From assembly GCA_965660945.1 (NCBI GenBank), contig CBFIBS010000009.1, positions 48,434-112,433 of the forward strand: DNA of 64,000 nt, read 5' to 3'. Origin of the DNA: UBA7985 sp002711265. GTDB lineage: Bacteria > Pseudomonadota > Alphaproteobacteria > UBA7985. A program made the translations under genes and the position numbers. A model generated the notes under the pieces. It ran no database searches. It was not told where the DNA came from and saw only the letters and a list, made by a program, of their open reading frames with translations. Shown here piece by piece: positions 25,611-33,901 of this stretch. How positions within the stretch are numbered: position 1 is the first letter of the stretch; each line of letters starts with the position of its first letter.

Positions 25611-26813
25611 ATGACCCAAGCGACCAAGCCATCCGCCCATTCCAGCCTGCAGATCCGGCAGAACACGGCCACCGGCACGATTGCGCTGCTTGTATTCCTC
25701 GCTGCCGGTGTGCTGGCAGCCTGCCTGCCGCTGTTGGGCAATACGCTGGCCGTGCAGTGGGCGCGGGAGTTCCTGATGCTGCTGGCGCTGGCCTCGCTGT
25801 GGAACCTGCTCGCGGGCTACGCCGGGCTGGTCTCGGTGGGGCAGCAGGCTTTCGTCGGCTTCGGCGCCTATGCCTTCCTGCACTTCTCCCTGAGTGCCGA
25901 TAAGTCGATCGGCCAGGACTGGACGCAGATCGACCCCATTACCGGACTGGGCAAGACCATCACACTGGCCGACAGCTTTCCGGCGTGGATGTTCGTCGGG
26001 CCACTGCACCCGCTGGTCTCCGTGCTGCTGGCCATGGTGCTAGGCGGGCTGCTGGCCGTGCCGCTGAGCTGGATCGTGTTCCGCCTGCGCGGGCCGTACT
26101 TTGCCATTGGCACGTGGGTGGTCGCGGTCGTGGTGCAGCTGGTCGTGGGGCAGCTGGGCTGGCTGGGCAAGGGCACAGGAACGGCGATCTCGCTCGACTA
26201 CGCCTTCCGCTTCGGCGACATCAACGCCGTCCACAATGCGTTTCAGGCCATCAACCCCGACACCAAGAAGGTGTTCGCGCGCGAAGCCTACCGCTTCTGG
26301 ATGATGCTGGCGGCGACCATGTTGATCCTGCTGGGGATCCTCGTTGTGATCCGCAGCCGCATCGGACTGGCGCTGGCCGCGATCCGCGACAACGAAGCCG
26401 CTGCTTCGGCGCTGGGCGTGAACCCGACCCGGCTGAAGCTGCTGCTGTTCGTCGCCGTCGGCGCGGCGACTGCGCTGGTCGGCGCCATCGGTGCCTTCGA
26501 CGAGAGCGGGCTGCTGCCGGTCAAGAACTTCAGCCTGCTCGAATACACCGCCTTCATCATCTTCATCGTCGTCATCGGCGGCATTGGCAGCTTCGAAGGG
26601 CCGATCATCGGTTCGGTGATCTACTTCGTCGCCGACAAGGTGCTCACCGGGCTGGTGGGCGAATACTTCTACATCGTGCTCGGTGTGATCGGCATTCTGG
26701 TGATGCTGTTCGCGCCCAAGGGGCTTTGGGGGCTGGTGCAGGAGCGCACCGGCTTCACCCTGTTCCCCGTCCGTCGTCACGTCATCTTCGGGAACAAGGA
26801 ACAAGATGCCTGA
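25611..26813 (+). CDS. Liv-type ABC transporter permease (LivM-like)
   Basis: 400 residues with multiple membrane helices. LLALASLWNLLAGYAGLVSVGQ (residues about 61-82) and the coupling region AIRDNEAAASALGVNP (about 257-272) are LivM hallmarks. YTAFIIFIVVIGGIGSFEGP is near 310-329. It completes the five-gene importer; its last eight bases overlap the CoA-transferase gene. The shared operon with ring-cleavage genes indicates uptake of an aromatic growth substrate. Confidence 0.92.
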   Translation: MTQATKPSAHSSLQIRQNTATGTIALLVFLAAGVLAACLPLLGNTLAVQWAREFLMLLALASLWNLLAGYAGLVSVGQQAFVGFGAYAFLHFSLSADKSIGQDWTQIDPITGLGKTITLADSFPAWMFVGPLHPLVSVLLAMVLGGLLAVPLSWIVFRLRGPYFAIGTWVVAVVVQLVVGQLGWLGKGTGTAISLDYAFRFGDINAVHNAFQAINPDTKKVFAREAYRFWMMLAATMLILLGILVVIRSRIGLALAAIRDNEAAASALGVNPTRLKLLLFVAVGAATALVGAIGAFDESGLLPVKNFSLLEYTAFIIFIVVIGGIGSFEGPIIGSVIYFVADKVLTGLVGEYFYIVLGVIGILVMLFAPKGLWGLVQERTGFTLFPVRRHVIFGNKEQDA

Positions 26814-27651
26814 TTTCATCCCACTGAAGACCGCCATCGCGCGCAGCGTCACCGACGGCTGCAGCGTCGCGCTGGAGGGCTTTACCCACCTGATCCCGCA
26901 CGCTGCCGCGCATGAGATCATCCGGCAGGGGCGGCGCGAGCTGACCCTGATGCGGATGACCCCCGATATGATCTACGACCAGCTCATCGGTATGGGCTGC
27001 GTGGCCAAGCTGATCTTCTCCTACGCCGGCAACCCGGGCGTGGGCCTGCTCCGGCGCATGCGGGATGCGGTCGAGAACGGCTGGCCGGTGCCGCTGGAGA
27101 TCGAAGAACACAGCCACGCCGCCATGGCCCACGCCTACGAGGCCGGTGCTTCGAACATGCCCTTTGCCCTGATGCGGGGCTACATCGGCGCGGGCCTGCG
27201 CGAGGTGAACCCGAACATCAAGACCGTCACCTGTCCCTTCACCGGTGAGGAACTGGCGGCCTTTCCCGCGCTGCGTCCTGATGTCGGCATCATCCACGCG
27301 GCCAAGGCCGACCGACAGGGCAACGTGCTGATCGAGGGCATTCTGGGCGTGCAGAAGGAAACCGTGCTCGCCGCCAAGGCCGCAATCGTGACGGTCGAGC
27401 AGGTGGTCGAAGACCTGCAGGCCCATCCCAACGCCTGCGTGCTGCCGGGTTGGACCATCAGCGCCATCTGCGAGGTTCCCGGCGGGGCGCACCCGTCCTA
27501 CGTCCACGGGGTCTATCCCCGCGATAACAGTGCCTACGTTGAATGGGACGAGATCGCCGCCGACCGCGACCGGTTTCAGGCTTGGATGCAGGCCAACGTC
27601 CTCGATGTCGATGACAGTGTTTTTGCCGACCGGGTCAGGGGGCTGGTGTGA
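26806..27651 (+). CDS. catI: 3-oxoadipate CoA-transferase subunit alpha (CatI-like)
   Basis: 281 residues, close to CatI (about 282) of the Pseudomonas aromatic pathway and to glutaconate CoA-transferase A. FTHLIPHAAAHEIIRQGRRELTL lies near the N-terminus (positions 22-45, in parts), with FSYAGNPGVG in the middle. With the beta subunit it moves CoA from succinyl-CoA to 3-oxoadipate. It overlaps the permease gene by eight bases and the beta gene by one, so expression is coupled. 3-Oxoadipate is inferred from the surrounding pathway; the fold is clear. Confidence 0.87.
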   Translation: MPDFIPLKTAIARSVTDGCSVALEGFTHLIPHAAAHEIIRQGRRELTLMRMTPDMIYDQLIGMGCVAKLIFSYAGNPGVGLLRRMRDAVENGWPVPLEIEEHSHAAMAHAYEAGASNMPFALMRGYIGAGLREVNPNIKTVTCPFTGEELAAFPALRPDVGIIHAAKADRQGNVLIEGILGVQKETVLAAKAAIVTVEQVVEDLQAHPNACVLPGWTISAICEVPGGAHPSYVHGVYPRDNSAYVEWDEIAADRDRFQAWMQANVLDVDDSVFADRVRGLV

Positions 27652-28421
27652 TGGACTACAGCGCTAATGAAATGATGACCGTGGCCGCAGCCCGGGCTCT
27701 GACCTCCGAAGATGTCTGCTTCGTCGGCATCGGGGCGCCGTCGGCGGCCTGCAACCTCGCGCGGCTGACCCACGCCCCGGGGGTGACGCTGATCTACGAG
27801 AGCGGCACCATCGGCACCGAGCCGAACGTGCTGCCCCTGTCGATTGGTGATGGTGAGCTGTGCGAGACGGCTCTGACCACCGTGTCGGTGCCGGAGATGT
27901 TCCGCTACTGGCTGCAGGGCGGGCGCATTACCATCGGCTTCCTCGGTGGGGCGCAGATGGATCGTTTCGGCAACCTCAACACCACCATCGTCGGCGACTA
28001 TCACAGCCCCAAGGTGCGCCTTCCCGGTGGCGGCGGCGCGCCCGAAATCGCCGTCCACGCCCAGCAGATCTACATCACGATGAAGCAGAGCCCGCGCGGC
28101 TTTGTCCCCCGGATCGACTTTTTCACCTCCTTCGGCTTCGGCGAAGGCGGGGAGGACCGCGCCCGGCGCGGCATCGCGACCAAGGGGCCGACCCGGCTGA
28201 TGACCGATATGGCCGTCTGGGCGCCCGAGCCGGAGACCAAGGAGCTGCAGGTTGTCAGCCTGCACCCCGGCGTCACGCGGGAGGCGATGGCCGCCTCGGT
28301 CGGCTGGGAGATTCTCTACGCCGAGGATGTCGGCGAAACGCCGCCGCCGACGGCCGAGGAGCTGGAAATCCTGCGCGATCTGCATGCGCGGACCAAGGCT
28401 GCCCACGCCGGCAGTGGCTAG
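27651..28421 (+). CDS. catJ: 3-oxoadipate CoA-transferase subunit beta (CatJ-like)
   Basis: 256 residues from ATG at 27651 (GTG at 27648 would add one residue). The catalytic glutamate is Glu50 in YESGTIG, and GFLGGAQMDRFGNLNTT plus PGGGGAPEI are family motifs. Size matches CatJ (about 260) and glutaconate CoA-transferase B. It forms the alpha/beta transferase with the previous gene and yields 3-oxoadipyl-CoA for the thiolase six kilobases downstream at the operon end. Confidence 0.88.
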   Translation: MDYSANEMMTVAAARALTSEDVCFVGIGAPSAACNLARLTHAPGVTLIYESGTIGTEPNVLPLSIGDGELCETALTTVSVPEMFRYWLQGGRITIGFLGGAQMDRFGNLNTTIVGDYHSPKVRLPGGGGAPEIAVHAQQIYITMKQSPRGFVPRIDFFTSFGFGEGGEDRARRGIATKGPTRLMTDMAVWAPEPETKELQVVSLHPGVTREAMAASVGWEILYAEDVGETPPPTAEELEILRDLHARTKAAHAGSG

Positions 28422-28553
28422 CCCGACGACCCAACCACAGCAGGAATAGCGACAGACTATGCAAGGTTACGAAATCTCAATTGTACTTGGGCTCCGCAAT
28501 GGTGATGTTTTGGACGGGTCCTCTCACCTGAGCGAAGAAGAAGGAACTTCCTC

Positions 28554-29417
28554 ATGAAAACCCTGTTTAGCGAAGAAAACTCGGTCCAGGCCGTGCTTGA
28601 CCGTCTGGATCAGTGCGATGATCCCCGACTCAAAGAAGTGATGACCGCGCTGGTCGACCACCTTCACGGCTTCATCAAGGACGTTGAACCCACCATGGAA
28701 GAATGGTTCCGCGGCGTCGATTTCCTCACCCGGACCGGTCAGAAGTGTGATGATGTCCGTCAGGAATATATACTGCTCAGTGATATACTTGGCGTGTCGA
28801 TGCTCTGCGAGTCCATCAACAACCGCAAGCCGACGGGGGCGACAGAAGCCACGGTACAGGGGCCCTGGCACGCGGAAGGCTCGCCGGAGAGGGCCCTGGG
28901 TGAGAATATGTGCGATGACGGAATTGGCGAGCCTTGTTGGGTCGAAGGCCGGGTCATCGACGTCGATGGAAACCCTATCCCCGGTGCAAAGCTGGACATC
29001 TGGCAAACCAATGCTGAAGGTGACTATCAAGTATCCTCGCATGATCAGCCGGAGGGAAACCAACGCGCGATTTTCCGCACCGATGAGCAAGGGCGTTACT
29101 TTTTTGCCGCGACACTGCCAGTGAGCTATGCGGTCCCGACCGATGGCCCGGTGGGCGAACTGCTCAATGGTATGGGGCGTCACGCCATGCGGCCGGCGCA
29201 CATGCATTTCATGGTTTCGGCCCCGGGTTATGACGGGCTGACCACGCACCTGTTCGTTGATGGTGATCCCTATCTGGACAGCGATGCGGTCTTCGGCGTG
29301 CGGGATTCGCTGATCGTTCAGTTTGAGGCCGCCGATCCGTCTTCCGCTGCTGATCGCGGGCTTCCGGCCGAGCACGTACAAGTCGCCTACGACTTCGTGC
29401 TGACCAAAGTCGCCTAG
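28554..29417 (+). CDS. hydroxyquinol 1,2-dioxygenase (intradiol)
   Basis: 287 residues, normal for Fe(III) hydroxyquinol 1,2-dioxygenase, which converts 1,2,4-trihydroxybenzene to maleylacetate. Likely iron ligands are Tyr158, Tyr192, His216 and His218 (RPAHMHF); their spacing mirrors the characterised Nocardioides enzyme. An N-terminal helical dimerisation domain (about 1-100) precedes the beta core. GAAGGAAC is upstream of the ATG. It provides a second ring-cleavage entry meeting the hydroquinone branch at maleylacetate. The first part of the gene is visibly less GC-rich than its neighbours, which may point to separate acquisition. Confidence 0.92.
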   Translation: MKTLFSEENSVQAVLDRLDQCDDPRLKEVMTALVDHLHGFIKDVEPTMEEWFRGVDFLTRTGQKCDDVRQEYILLSDILGVSMLCESINNRKPTGATEATVQGPWHAEGSPERALGENMCDDGIGEPCWVEGRVIDVDGNPIPGAKLDIWQTNAEGDYQVSSHDQPEGNQRAIFRTDEQGRYFFAATLPVSYAVPTDGPVGELLNGMGRHAMRPAHMHFMVSAPGYDGLTTHLFVDGDPYLDSDAVFGVRDSLIVQFEAADPSSAADRGLPAEHVQVAYDFVLTKVA

Positions 29418-29443
29418 GCCAGCGGAACGGCGAGCGCAGACCC

Positions 29444-29827
29444 ATGGCAGGTGATCCCAAGGCCTGGCGGCGGCGTCCGCGCGCACCCCAACCCGGGACG
29501 GTACTGGGGCCGGTGGCCGAGATCGGCCCCGGCAGCGCCCGCGAGTTCACCTTTGGCGGGGGCAAGTCCAAGTTCTCAATGTTCGTGGTCAACAAGGCTG
29601 GCGAATACTATGCTTACCTCAATCTCTGCCCGCACTATTCGTCGATGCTCAACGTCCGCGACGGCGAATTTCTCAACCCAGAGGGCAGCCTGATCCGCTG
29701 CTCGGCGCACTTCGCCGAGTTCCGGATCGAGGACGGCTTCGGGGTCAGCGGCGCGGCAGAGAACTGCTGGCTCGACCCCGTGCCGGTGGAAGTCGTGAAT
29801 GGCAACTTGAGGATCGCAGAGGCATGA
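29444..29827 (+). CDS. Rieske [2Fe-2S] ferredoxin-like protein
   Basis: 127 residues with one Rieske domain. Cluster ligands are visible as CPH (about 66-68) and CSAH (about 87-90). There is no signal peptide or membrane segment, so it is a soluble small electron carrier. No oxygenase or reductase partner is adjacent. It overlaps the CobS-like ATPase gene by four bases (ATGA), so the two are translationally coupled. I infer an electron-donor role, possibly keeping an iron dioxygenase reduced, as XylT-type ferredoxins do for catechol dioxygenase; this is unproven. Confidence 0.85.
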   Translation: MAGDPKAWRRRPRAPQPGTVLGPVAEIGPGSAREFTFGGGKSKFSMFVVNKAGEYYAYLNLCPHYSSMLNVRDGEFLNPEGSLIRCSAHFAEFRIEDGFGVSGAAENCWLDPVPVEVVNGNLRIAEA

Positions 29828-30720
29828 GCAGCGCTGATTTTGGTCTCGACCTGGACTGGATGCCCGAGCCGCTGGCGGTCGAAAGCCCGCATATCCCATC
29901 GCTCGACCCGGCTTTCCGCTTCGAGCCGCAAACCACCCGCGCCATCCTCGCCGGGTTCCGCTTCAACCACCGGGTGCTGATCCAGGGGCTGCACGGTTCG
30001 GGCAAGTCCAGCCACGTCGAGCAGGTCGCCAGCCGGCTGGGCTGGCCGCTGATGCGGGTCAACCTCGACAGCCACGTCTCGCGGCTGGACCTGATCGGCA
30101 AGGACGCCATCGTGGTGCAGGACGGCCAGCAGGTTACGGCCTTTCAGGAAGGCATCCTGCCCTGGGCCATGCAGCAGCCCATGGCGCTGCTGCTCGACGA
30201 GTACGACGCCGGGCGCCCAGACGTGCTGTTCGTCATCCAGCGGCTGCTGGAGGCCGACGGCCGCCTGACCCTGTCCGACCAGAACCGGGTGATCGAGCCG
30301 CATCCGCAGTTCCGGCTGTTCGCGACCTGCAACACGCTGGGGCTGGGGGACGAGACCGGGCTCTACGCCGGCACGCAGGTGCTCAATCAGGCGCAGCTGG
30401 ACCGCTGGACCTCCGTCTGCCGGCTGGATTTCATGGATGAAGCCAGCGAAGTGCAGCTGCTGCTCGACAAGACACAAGGACTGAGCGGCGAGGACGCCGC
30501 GCTGATGGTTCGTTTTGCCGCCATGACCCGGGACAGCTTTCGCGCCGGTGATCTGTCGATCCTGATGTCGCCGCGCGGCCTGCTGCACTGGGCGCAGGGC
30601 AGTGCGATCTTCGGGGGCCTGCTGGCGGCGGTCGACTATACCTTCCTCAACCGTCTGCACCGCGATGAGCGGGCGCTGGCCGAAGAGATGCTGCAGGCGT
30701 TGGGCCTGCGCGCCGACTGA
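29824..30720 (+). CDS. CobS-like AAA+ ATPase
   Basis: 298 residues, strikingly close to cobaltochelatase CobS through its whole core. Walker A is GLHGSGKSS (about 56-64). NLDSHVSRLDLIGKDAIVV and Walker B LLLDEYDAGRPDV follow, then FATCNTLGLGDETGLY, NQAQLDRW and LMSPRGLLHWA. CobS forms hexameric rings working with a CobT VWA partner. Here the gene is coupled to a Rieske ferredoxin within an aromatic-degradation operon, and its likely CobT-like partner is divergently placed 13 kb upstream. It is slightly shorter than CobS (about 330) at the N-terminus. Function could be cobalt chelation or, as I infer, activation of a metalloenzyme of this pathway. Confidence 0.85.
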   Translation: MSSADFGLDLDWMPEPLAVESPHIPSLDPAFRFEPQTTRAILAGFRFNHRVLIQGLHGSGKSSHVEQVASRLGWPLMRVNLDSHVSRLDLIGKDAIVVQDGQQVTAFQEGILPWAMQQPMALLLDEYDAGRPDVLFVIQRLLEADGRLTLSDQNRVIEPHPQFRLFATCNTLGLGDETGLYAGTQVLNQAQLDRWTSVCRLDFMDEASEVQLLLDKTQGLSGEDAALMVRFAAMTRDSFRAGDLSILMSPRGLLHWAQGSAIFGGLLAAVDYTFLNRLHRDERALAEEMLQALGLRAD

Positions 30721-30721
30721 A

Positions 30722-30802
30722 CCCAAACAGACCCGACCCGTCCCGTCCCGTCCCCAGCTGAACCCATCCAACCGACCCCAGCTGAACCCAACCGAACCCG
30801 CA
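30722..30802 (+). repeat. degenerate C-rich direct repeats before the thiolase gene
   Basis: CCCCAGCTGAACCCA occurs exactly at 30752-30766 and 30776-30790 (period 24), within a longer run of ACCCG/TCCCG/ACCGAACCC units. It fills the gap between the ATPase stop and the thiolase ribosome binding site (AGGAG at about 30802). Confidence 0.7.
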
Positions 30803-30814
30803 GGAGCGCGCACC

Positions 30815-32026
30815 ATGAACCCCACCGACGCCTTCATTGTCGACGGCACCCGGACGCCCTTTGGCCGGTTTGCCGGTGCGCTGAGCGCGATGCGGACCGA
30901 CGACCTCGCCGCCCATCCGATCCGGGCGCTGGCCGAGCGTCATCCCGACCTGCCGTGGGCCCGCGTCGACGACGTGGTGTTGGGCAACGCCAACCAGGCG
31001 GGCGAGGACAACCGCAACGTCGCCCGCATGGCGAGCCTGCTCGCCGGTCTGCCGGTGGAGGTGCCGGGGGTGACGGTCAACCGCCTGTGCGGCTCGGGGC
31101 TGGAGGCGCTGACCTATGCCGCGCGCAGTATCCGCGCGGGCGAGGGCGATTTCTTTGTGGTAGGGGGCGTTGAAGGCATGTCGCGCGCCCCCTTCGTCAT
31201 GCCCAAGGCGACTTCGGCGTTCAGCCGGACCCAGGCCGAGATCTACGACACCACCATCGGCTGGCGCTTCGTTAACCCGAAGATGGACCGGGCCCACGGC
31301 ACGGATTCCATGCCTGAAACCGGGGAAAACGTCGCTGACGATTTCGAGATCAGCCGCGCGGATCAGGACGCGATGGCGCTGCGCTCGCAGCAGCGCGCAG
31401 CCGCCGCGCAGGCCAGCGGCCGGCTGGCACGGGAAATCACCCCTGTGGTGCTGCCCCAGCGGCGCGGGGACGATCTGGTGATCGAGCACGACGAACACCC
31501 GCGCGAAACCTCGCTGGAAAAGCTGGCTAAGCTGCCCGCGCCTTTCCGCGAGGGCGGGAGCGTCACGGCCGGCAACGCCTCGGGGGTTAACGACGGCGCA
31601 GCCGCGCTGCTGGTGGTCTCGGGCGCCTTTGCGACCGAGCATGGTCTGAAGCCGCTGGCCCGCGTGGTTGGCGCGGCAACGGCCGGGGTCGCACCGCGGA
31701 TCATGGGCATCGGCCCCGTGCCTGCGACCCGCAAGCTGCTGGCACGGATCGGCTGGCAGGTTGCCGATCTGGATATCGTCGAGTTGAACGAGGCTTTCGC
31801 CGCGCAAGGGCTGGCGGTGCTGCGCGAGCTGGGCATCGACGAGACCAGTGCAGGCGTCAATCCGAACGGCGGTGCGATCGCGCTGGGCCACCCGCTGGGC
31901 GCTTCTGGCGCGCGCATGGCGCTGACGGCGAGCCTTGAGCTGCAGGACAGCGGCAAGGACCGGGCGCTGTGCACCATGTGCGTGGGTGTGGGGCAGGGCA
32001 TCGCAGTGGCGCTGGAACGCGTCTGA
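30815..32026 (+). CDS. pcaF: 3-oxoadipyl-CoA thiolase / acetyl-CoA acyltransferase
   Basis: 403 residues, the usual PcaF length. Nucleophile Cys92 lies in NRLCGSGLEAL. NEAFAAQ, GGAIALGHPLGASGARM and CTMCVGVGQG supply the remaining active-site histidine and cysteine. ATG at 30815 has CAGGAG nine bases upstream; the in-frame extension to the left overlaps the ATPase gene and is not coding. Being the last gene of the hydroquinone operon, it most likely splits 3-oxoadipyl-CoA to acetyl-CoA and succinyl-CoA. The next gene (minus strand) begins at the very next base after its stop. Confidence 0.9.
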   Translation: MNPTDAFIVDGTRTPFGRFAGALSAMRTDDLAAHPIRALAERHPDLPWARVDDVVLGNANQAGEDNRNVARMASLLAGLPVEVPGVTVNRLCGSGLEALTYAARSIRAGEGDFFVVGGVEGMSRAPFVMPKATSAFSRTQAEIYDTTIGWRFVNPKMDRAHGTDSMPETGENVADDFEISRADQDAMALRSQQRAAAAQASGRLAREITPVVLPQRRGDDLVIEHDEHPRETSLEKLAKLPAPFREGGSVTAGNASGVNDGAAALLVVSGAFATEHGLKPLARVVGAATAGVAPRIMGIGPVPATRKLLARIGWQVADLDIVELNEAFAAQGLAVLRELGIDETSAGVNPNGGAIALGHPLGASGARMALTASLELQDSGKDRALCTMCVGVGQGIAVALERV

Positions 32027-32350
32027 TCAGCCCAGCCGCGCTTCGAGGTCCTCGACCTTCGACGTCCAGTCAAAGCCCGGTGCCAGTTGCCTGATGTCGG
32101 TGGTTTCGAACAGATCGGCCGCGCTGTAGGGATCTCCCGCGCAGAAGGCTTCGACGTCAGCCTTAGTGTCGGCGAGCAGCACCAGCCACGTGCCATTCAT
32201 ATCCCCGTTCTCATCGAGCAGCGGCGAGCCGAAGACCATCTCGGCGGGCAGGTCCTTGCGGGTGATATAGTCCCGGTGGGTCGGGCGGGTGGCCTTGCGG
32301 GTTTCGAGCCTGCCCGGTTTGTCGCGGGCGGTGAACAGCCAGAGGGGCAT
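32027..32350 (-). CDS. YciI-family protein
   Basis: 107 residues, a small ferredoxin-fold YciI/YCII-like protein. RPTHRDYI carries the conserved histidine, and GDPYSAADLF matches the family's DP(F/Y)xxAxLF motif. ATG at 32350 (MPLWLFTARDKPG) gives the family length; longer starts add unrelated residues. It lies 56 bases downstream of the DddP-like gene on the same strand and may be co-transcribed with it. Members include dehydrochlorinases and small hydrolase-like proteins; the role here is unknown. Confidence 0.82.
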   Translation of the reverse strand: MPLWLFTARDKPGRLETRKATRPTHRDYITRKDLPAEMVFGSPLLDENGDMNGTWLVLLADTKADVEAFCAGDPYSAADLFETTDIRQLAPGFDWTSKVEDLEARLG

Positions 32351-32406
32351 CGACCCTGTCTCCTTGAAGTTTTCCAACACCCGGATTGTACAGCGGTCAG
32401 GACGCC

Positions 32407-33633
32407 TCAGTCCATCAATCGAGCGTCCCAGGGATAGTCGGACAGCAGCTCGGTCCCATCCTCGGTGACCAGCACCTGTTGCTCCAGCTTGACCCCGTCG
32501 CGGCCGCCGACTTCGCCGCAGTAGCTCTCGACACACAGCACCATGCCAGCCTCAAATTCACAGTCGTAGGGCTGCTCCTGCCAGGGGTGTTTGATCTGCG
32601 GATATTCATCACACATGCCGACCGCGTGCAGCATGCAGGTATAGGCCTGCGCGTGGAAGCGCTCGTCCATGTCTCTGGCGCGTTCGCGGAACTGGTTGAG
32701 GGTCACGCCCGGCCGGATCAGCGCCATATTGTGCTCGACCTCAGCCACCGCTTCCCGGTATAGCGCTTTCTGCGCGCGGGTCGGTTTTGAAGGGCCACAG
32801 TGCAGGGTGCGTGAGATATCCGCGAAGTAGCCCATGGGGCCGACCATGTCTGTGTCGAAGCCGACCAGATCGCCGTCCTGAACCACGCGCTGGCTGGCTT
32901 CCTGCAGCCACGGATTGATGCGCTCACCGCTGGCCAGCATACGGCCATCGTGCCAGTCGCCGTCGTTGGCGAGGTTGGTATAGTTGAGCAGTGCCCACAG
33001 CTGGGCCTCGGTCACGCCTGGGCGCAGCGCTTCTTCAAGCTTGGCGATGCCGAGCTGGGCGACGGCGCAGGCCCAGCGGATGCAGGCAACCTCGTCCTCG
33101 CTCTTGATCACCCGCGCGCTCTCGCTCAGCGGCACACCGTCGACAACCTCGATGTTCAGACGCTCCAGCGCTTGGGTTAGGCTCGGGTTGACGTACTCCA
33201 GCGCGACCCGGCCGGTGGTATCGCCGTGCTCGCTGAGGAAATCCCGGATATCCTGCGCGAGCAGGGCGGCGAAATCAGCCAGCCCGTTGCCGCCGTCAAA
33301 GTGGTGGATGGGCCGCCCGGGGCGGAAGTCGCGCACCGAGCTGGTCTGGCTGTAGGCGGAGAACAGCGACGCTGGCCCCTCGGCGGGCATGAGCAGGTAG
33401 GTCGTCGGGATATGGGCCTGAAACAGGCCGTAGGTCCGGTATTCGGCCGCGTAGCGCAGTGAAATCGGGTTCACCAGCATCAGCAGCCCGACCCCCTGCG
33501 CCTGCATCTGTGTGCGCAGCCTGCCTTCGCGGTAGGCAAACAGCCGGTCGAAGTCGATCTCCGGCATGTCGCGGTACTGGCGCAGGTCGCTCCACGTGTC
33601 GTTCAGCACCATCTGGTCGGGGTTGTGCAGCAC
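32407..33633 (-). CDS. dddP: DddP-like M24-family protein, candidate DMSP lyase
   Basis: 408 residues, pita-bread (M24/creatinase) fold. The metal-ligand pattern Asp260, Asp262, Asp272, His336, Glu369, Glu384 reproduces the spacing I recall for DddP (Asp295, 297, 307, His371, Glu406, 421), the last two shifted by a two-residue gap. Tyr331 and Asp342 fall where DddP has Tyr366 and the proposed base Asp377. DddP splits dimethylsulfoniopropionate into DMS and acrylate; ordinary M24 peptidases lack the first Asp. GTG at 33633 has AAGGAG five bases upstream. A Xaa-Pro peptidase or creatinase role is the alternative. No acrylate-use genes are adjacent. Confidence 0.72.
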   Translation of the reverse strand: MLHNPDQMVLNDTWSDLRQYRDMPEIDFDRLFAYREGRLRTQMQAQGVGLLMLVNPISLRYAAEYRTYGLFQAHIPTTYLLMPAEGPASLFSAYSQTSSVRDFRPGRPIHHFDGGNGLADFAALLAQDIRDFLSEHGDTTGRVALEYVNPSLTQALERLNIEVVDGVPLSESARVIKSEDEVACIRWACAVAQLGIAKLEEALRPGVTEAQLWALLNYTNLANDGDWHDGRMLASGERINPWLQEASQRVVQDGDLVGFDTDMVGPMGYFADISRTLHCGPSKPTRAQKALYREAVAEVEHNMALIRPGVTLNQFRERARDMDERFHAQAYTCMLHAVGMCDEYPQIKHPWQEQPYDCEFEAGMVLCVESYCGEVGGRDGVKLEQQVLVTEDGTELLSDYPWDARLMD

Positions 33634-33901
33634 GGTTGCTCCTTCGTTGGCCGGATTTGGTCGGCGTCAGTCCGCGTCCCTGTCTGCGTCGGCTGCTGTG
33701 GCTGGGCTTGCCTGCCCGCGTCGCAGTTTCCGCCACGCGACAAGCGCTAGCATCAGCGCCAGCGCCTGCGACACTCTGCGCTCTGTCGCTGCATCCGCGC
33801 TGGTGATTGCTTCGCCAGCGCACGCTGTCTGAGCAAAATATCGGCCTTGTCCTGACGCCTCTGCCATCACATGTCTAAGGGACACCAAGGAGCCACCATC
33901 C

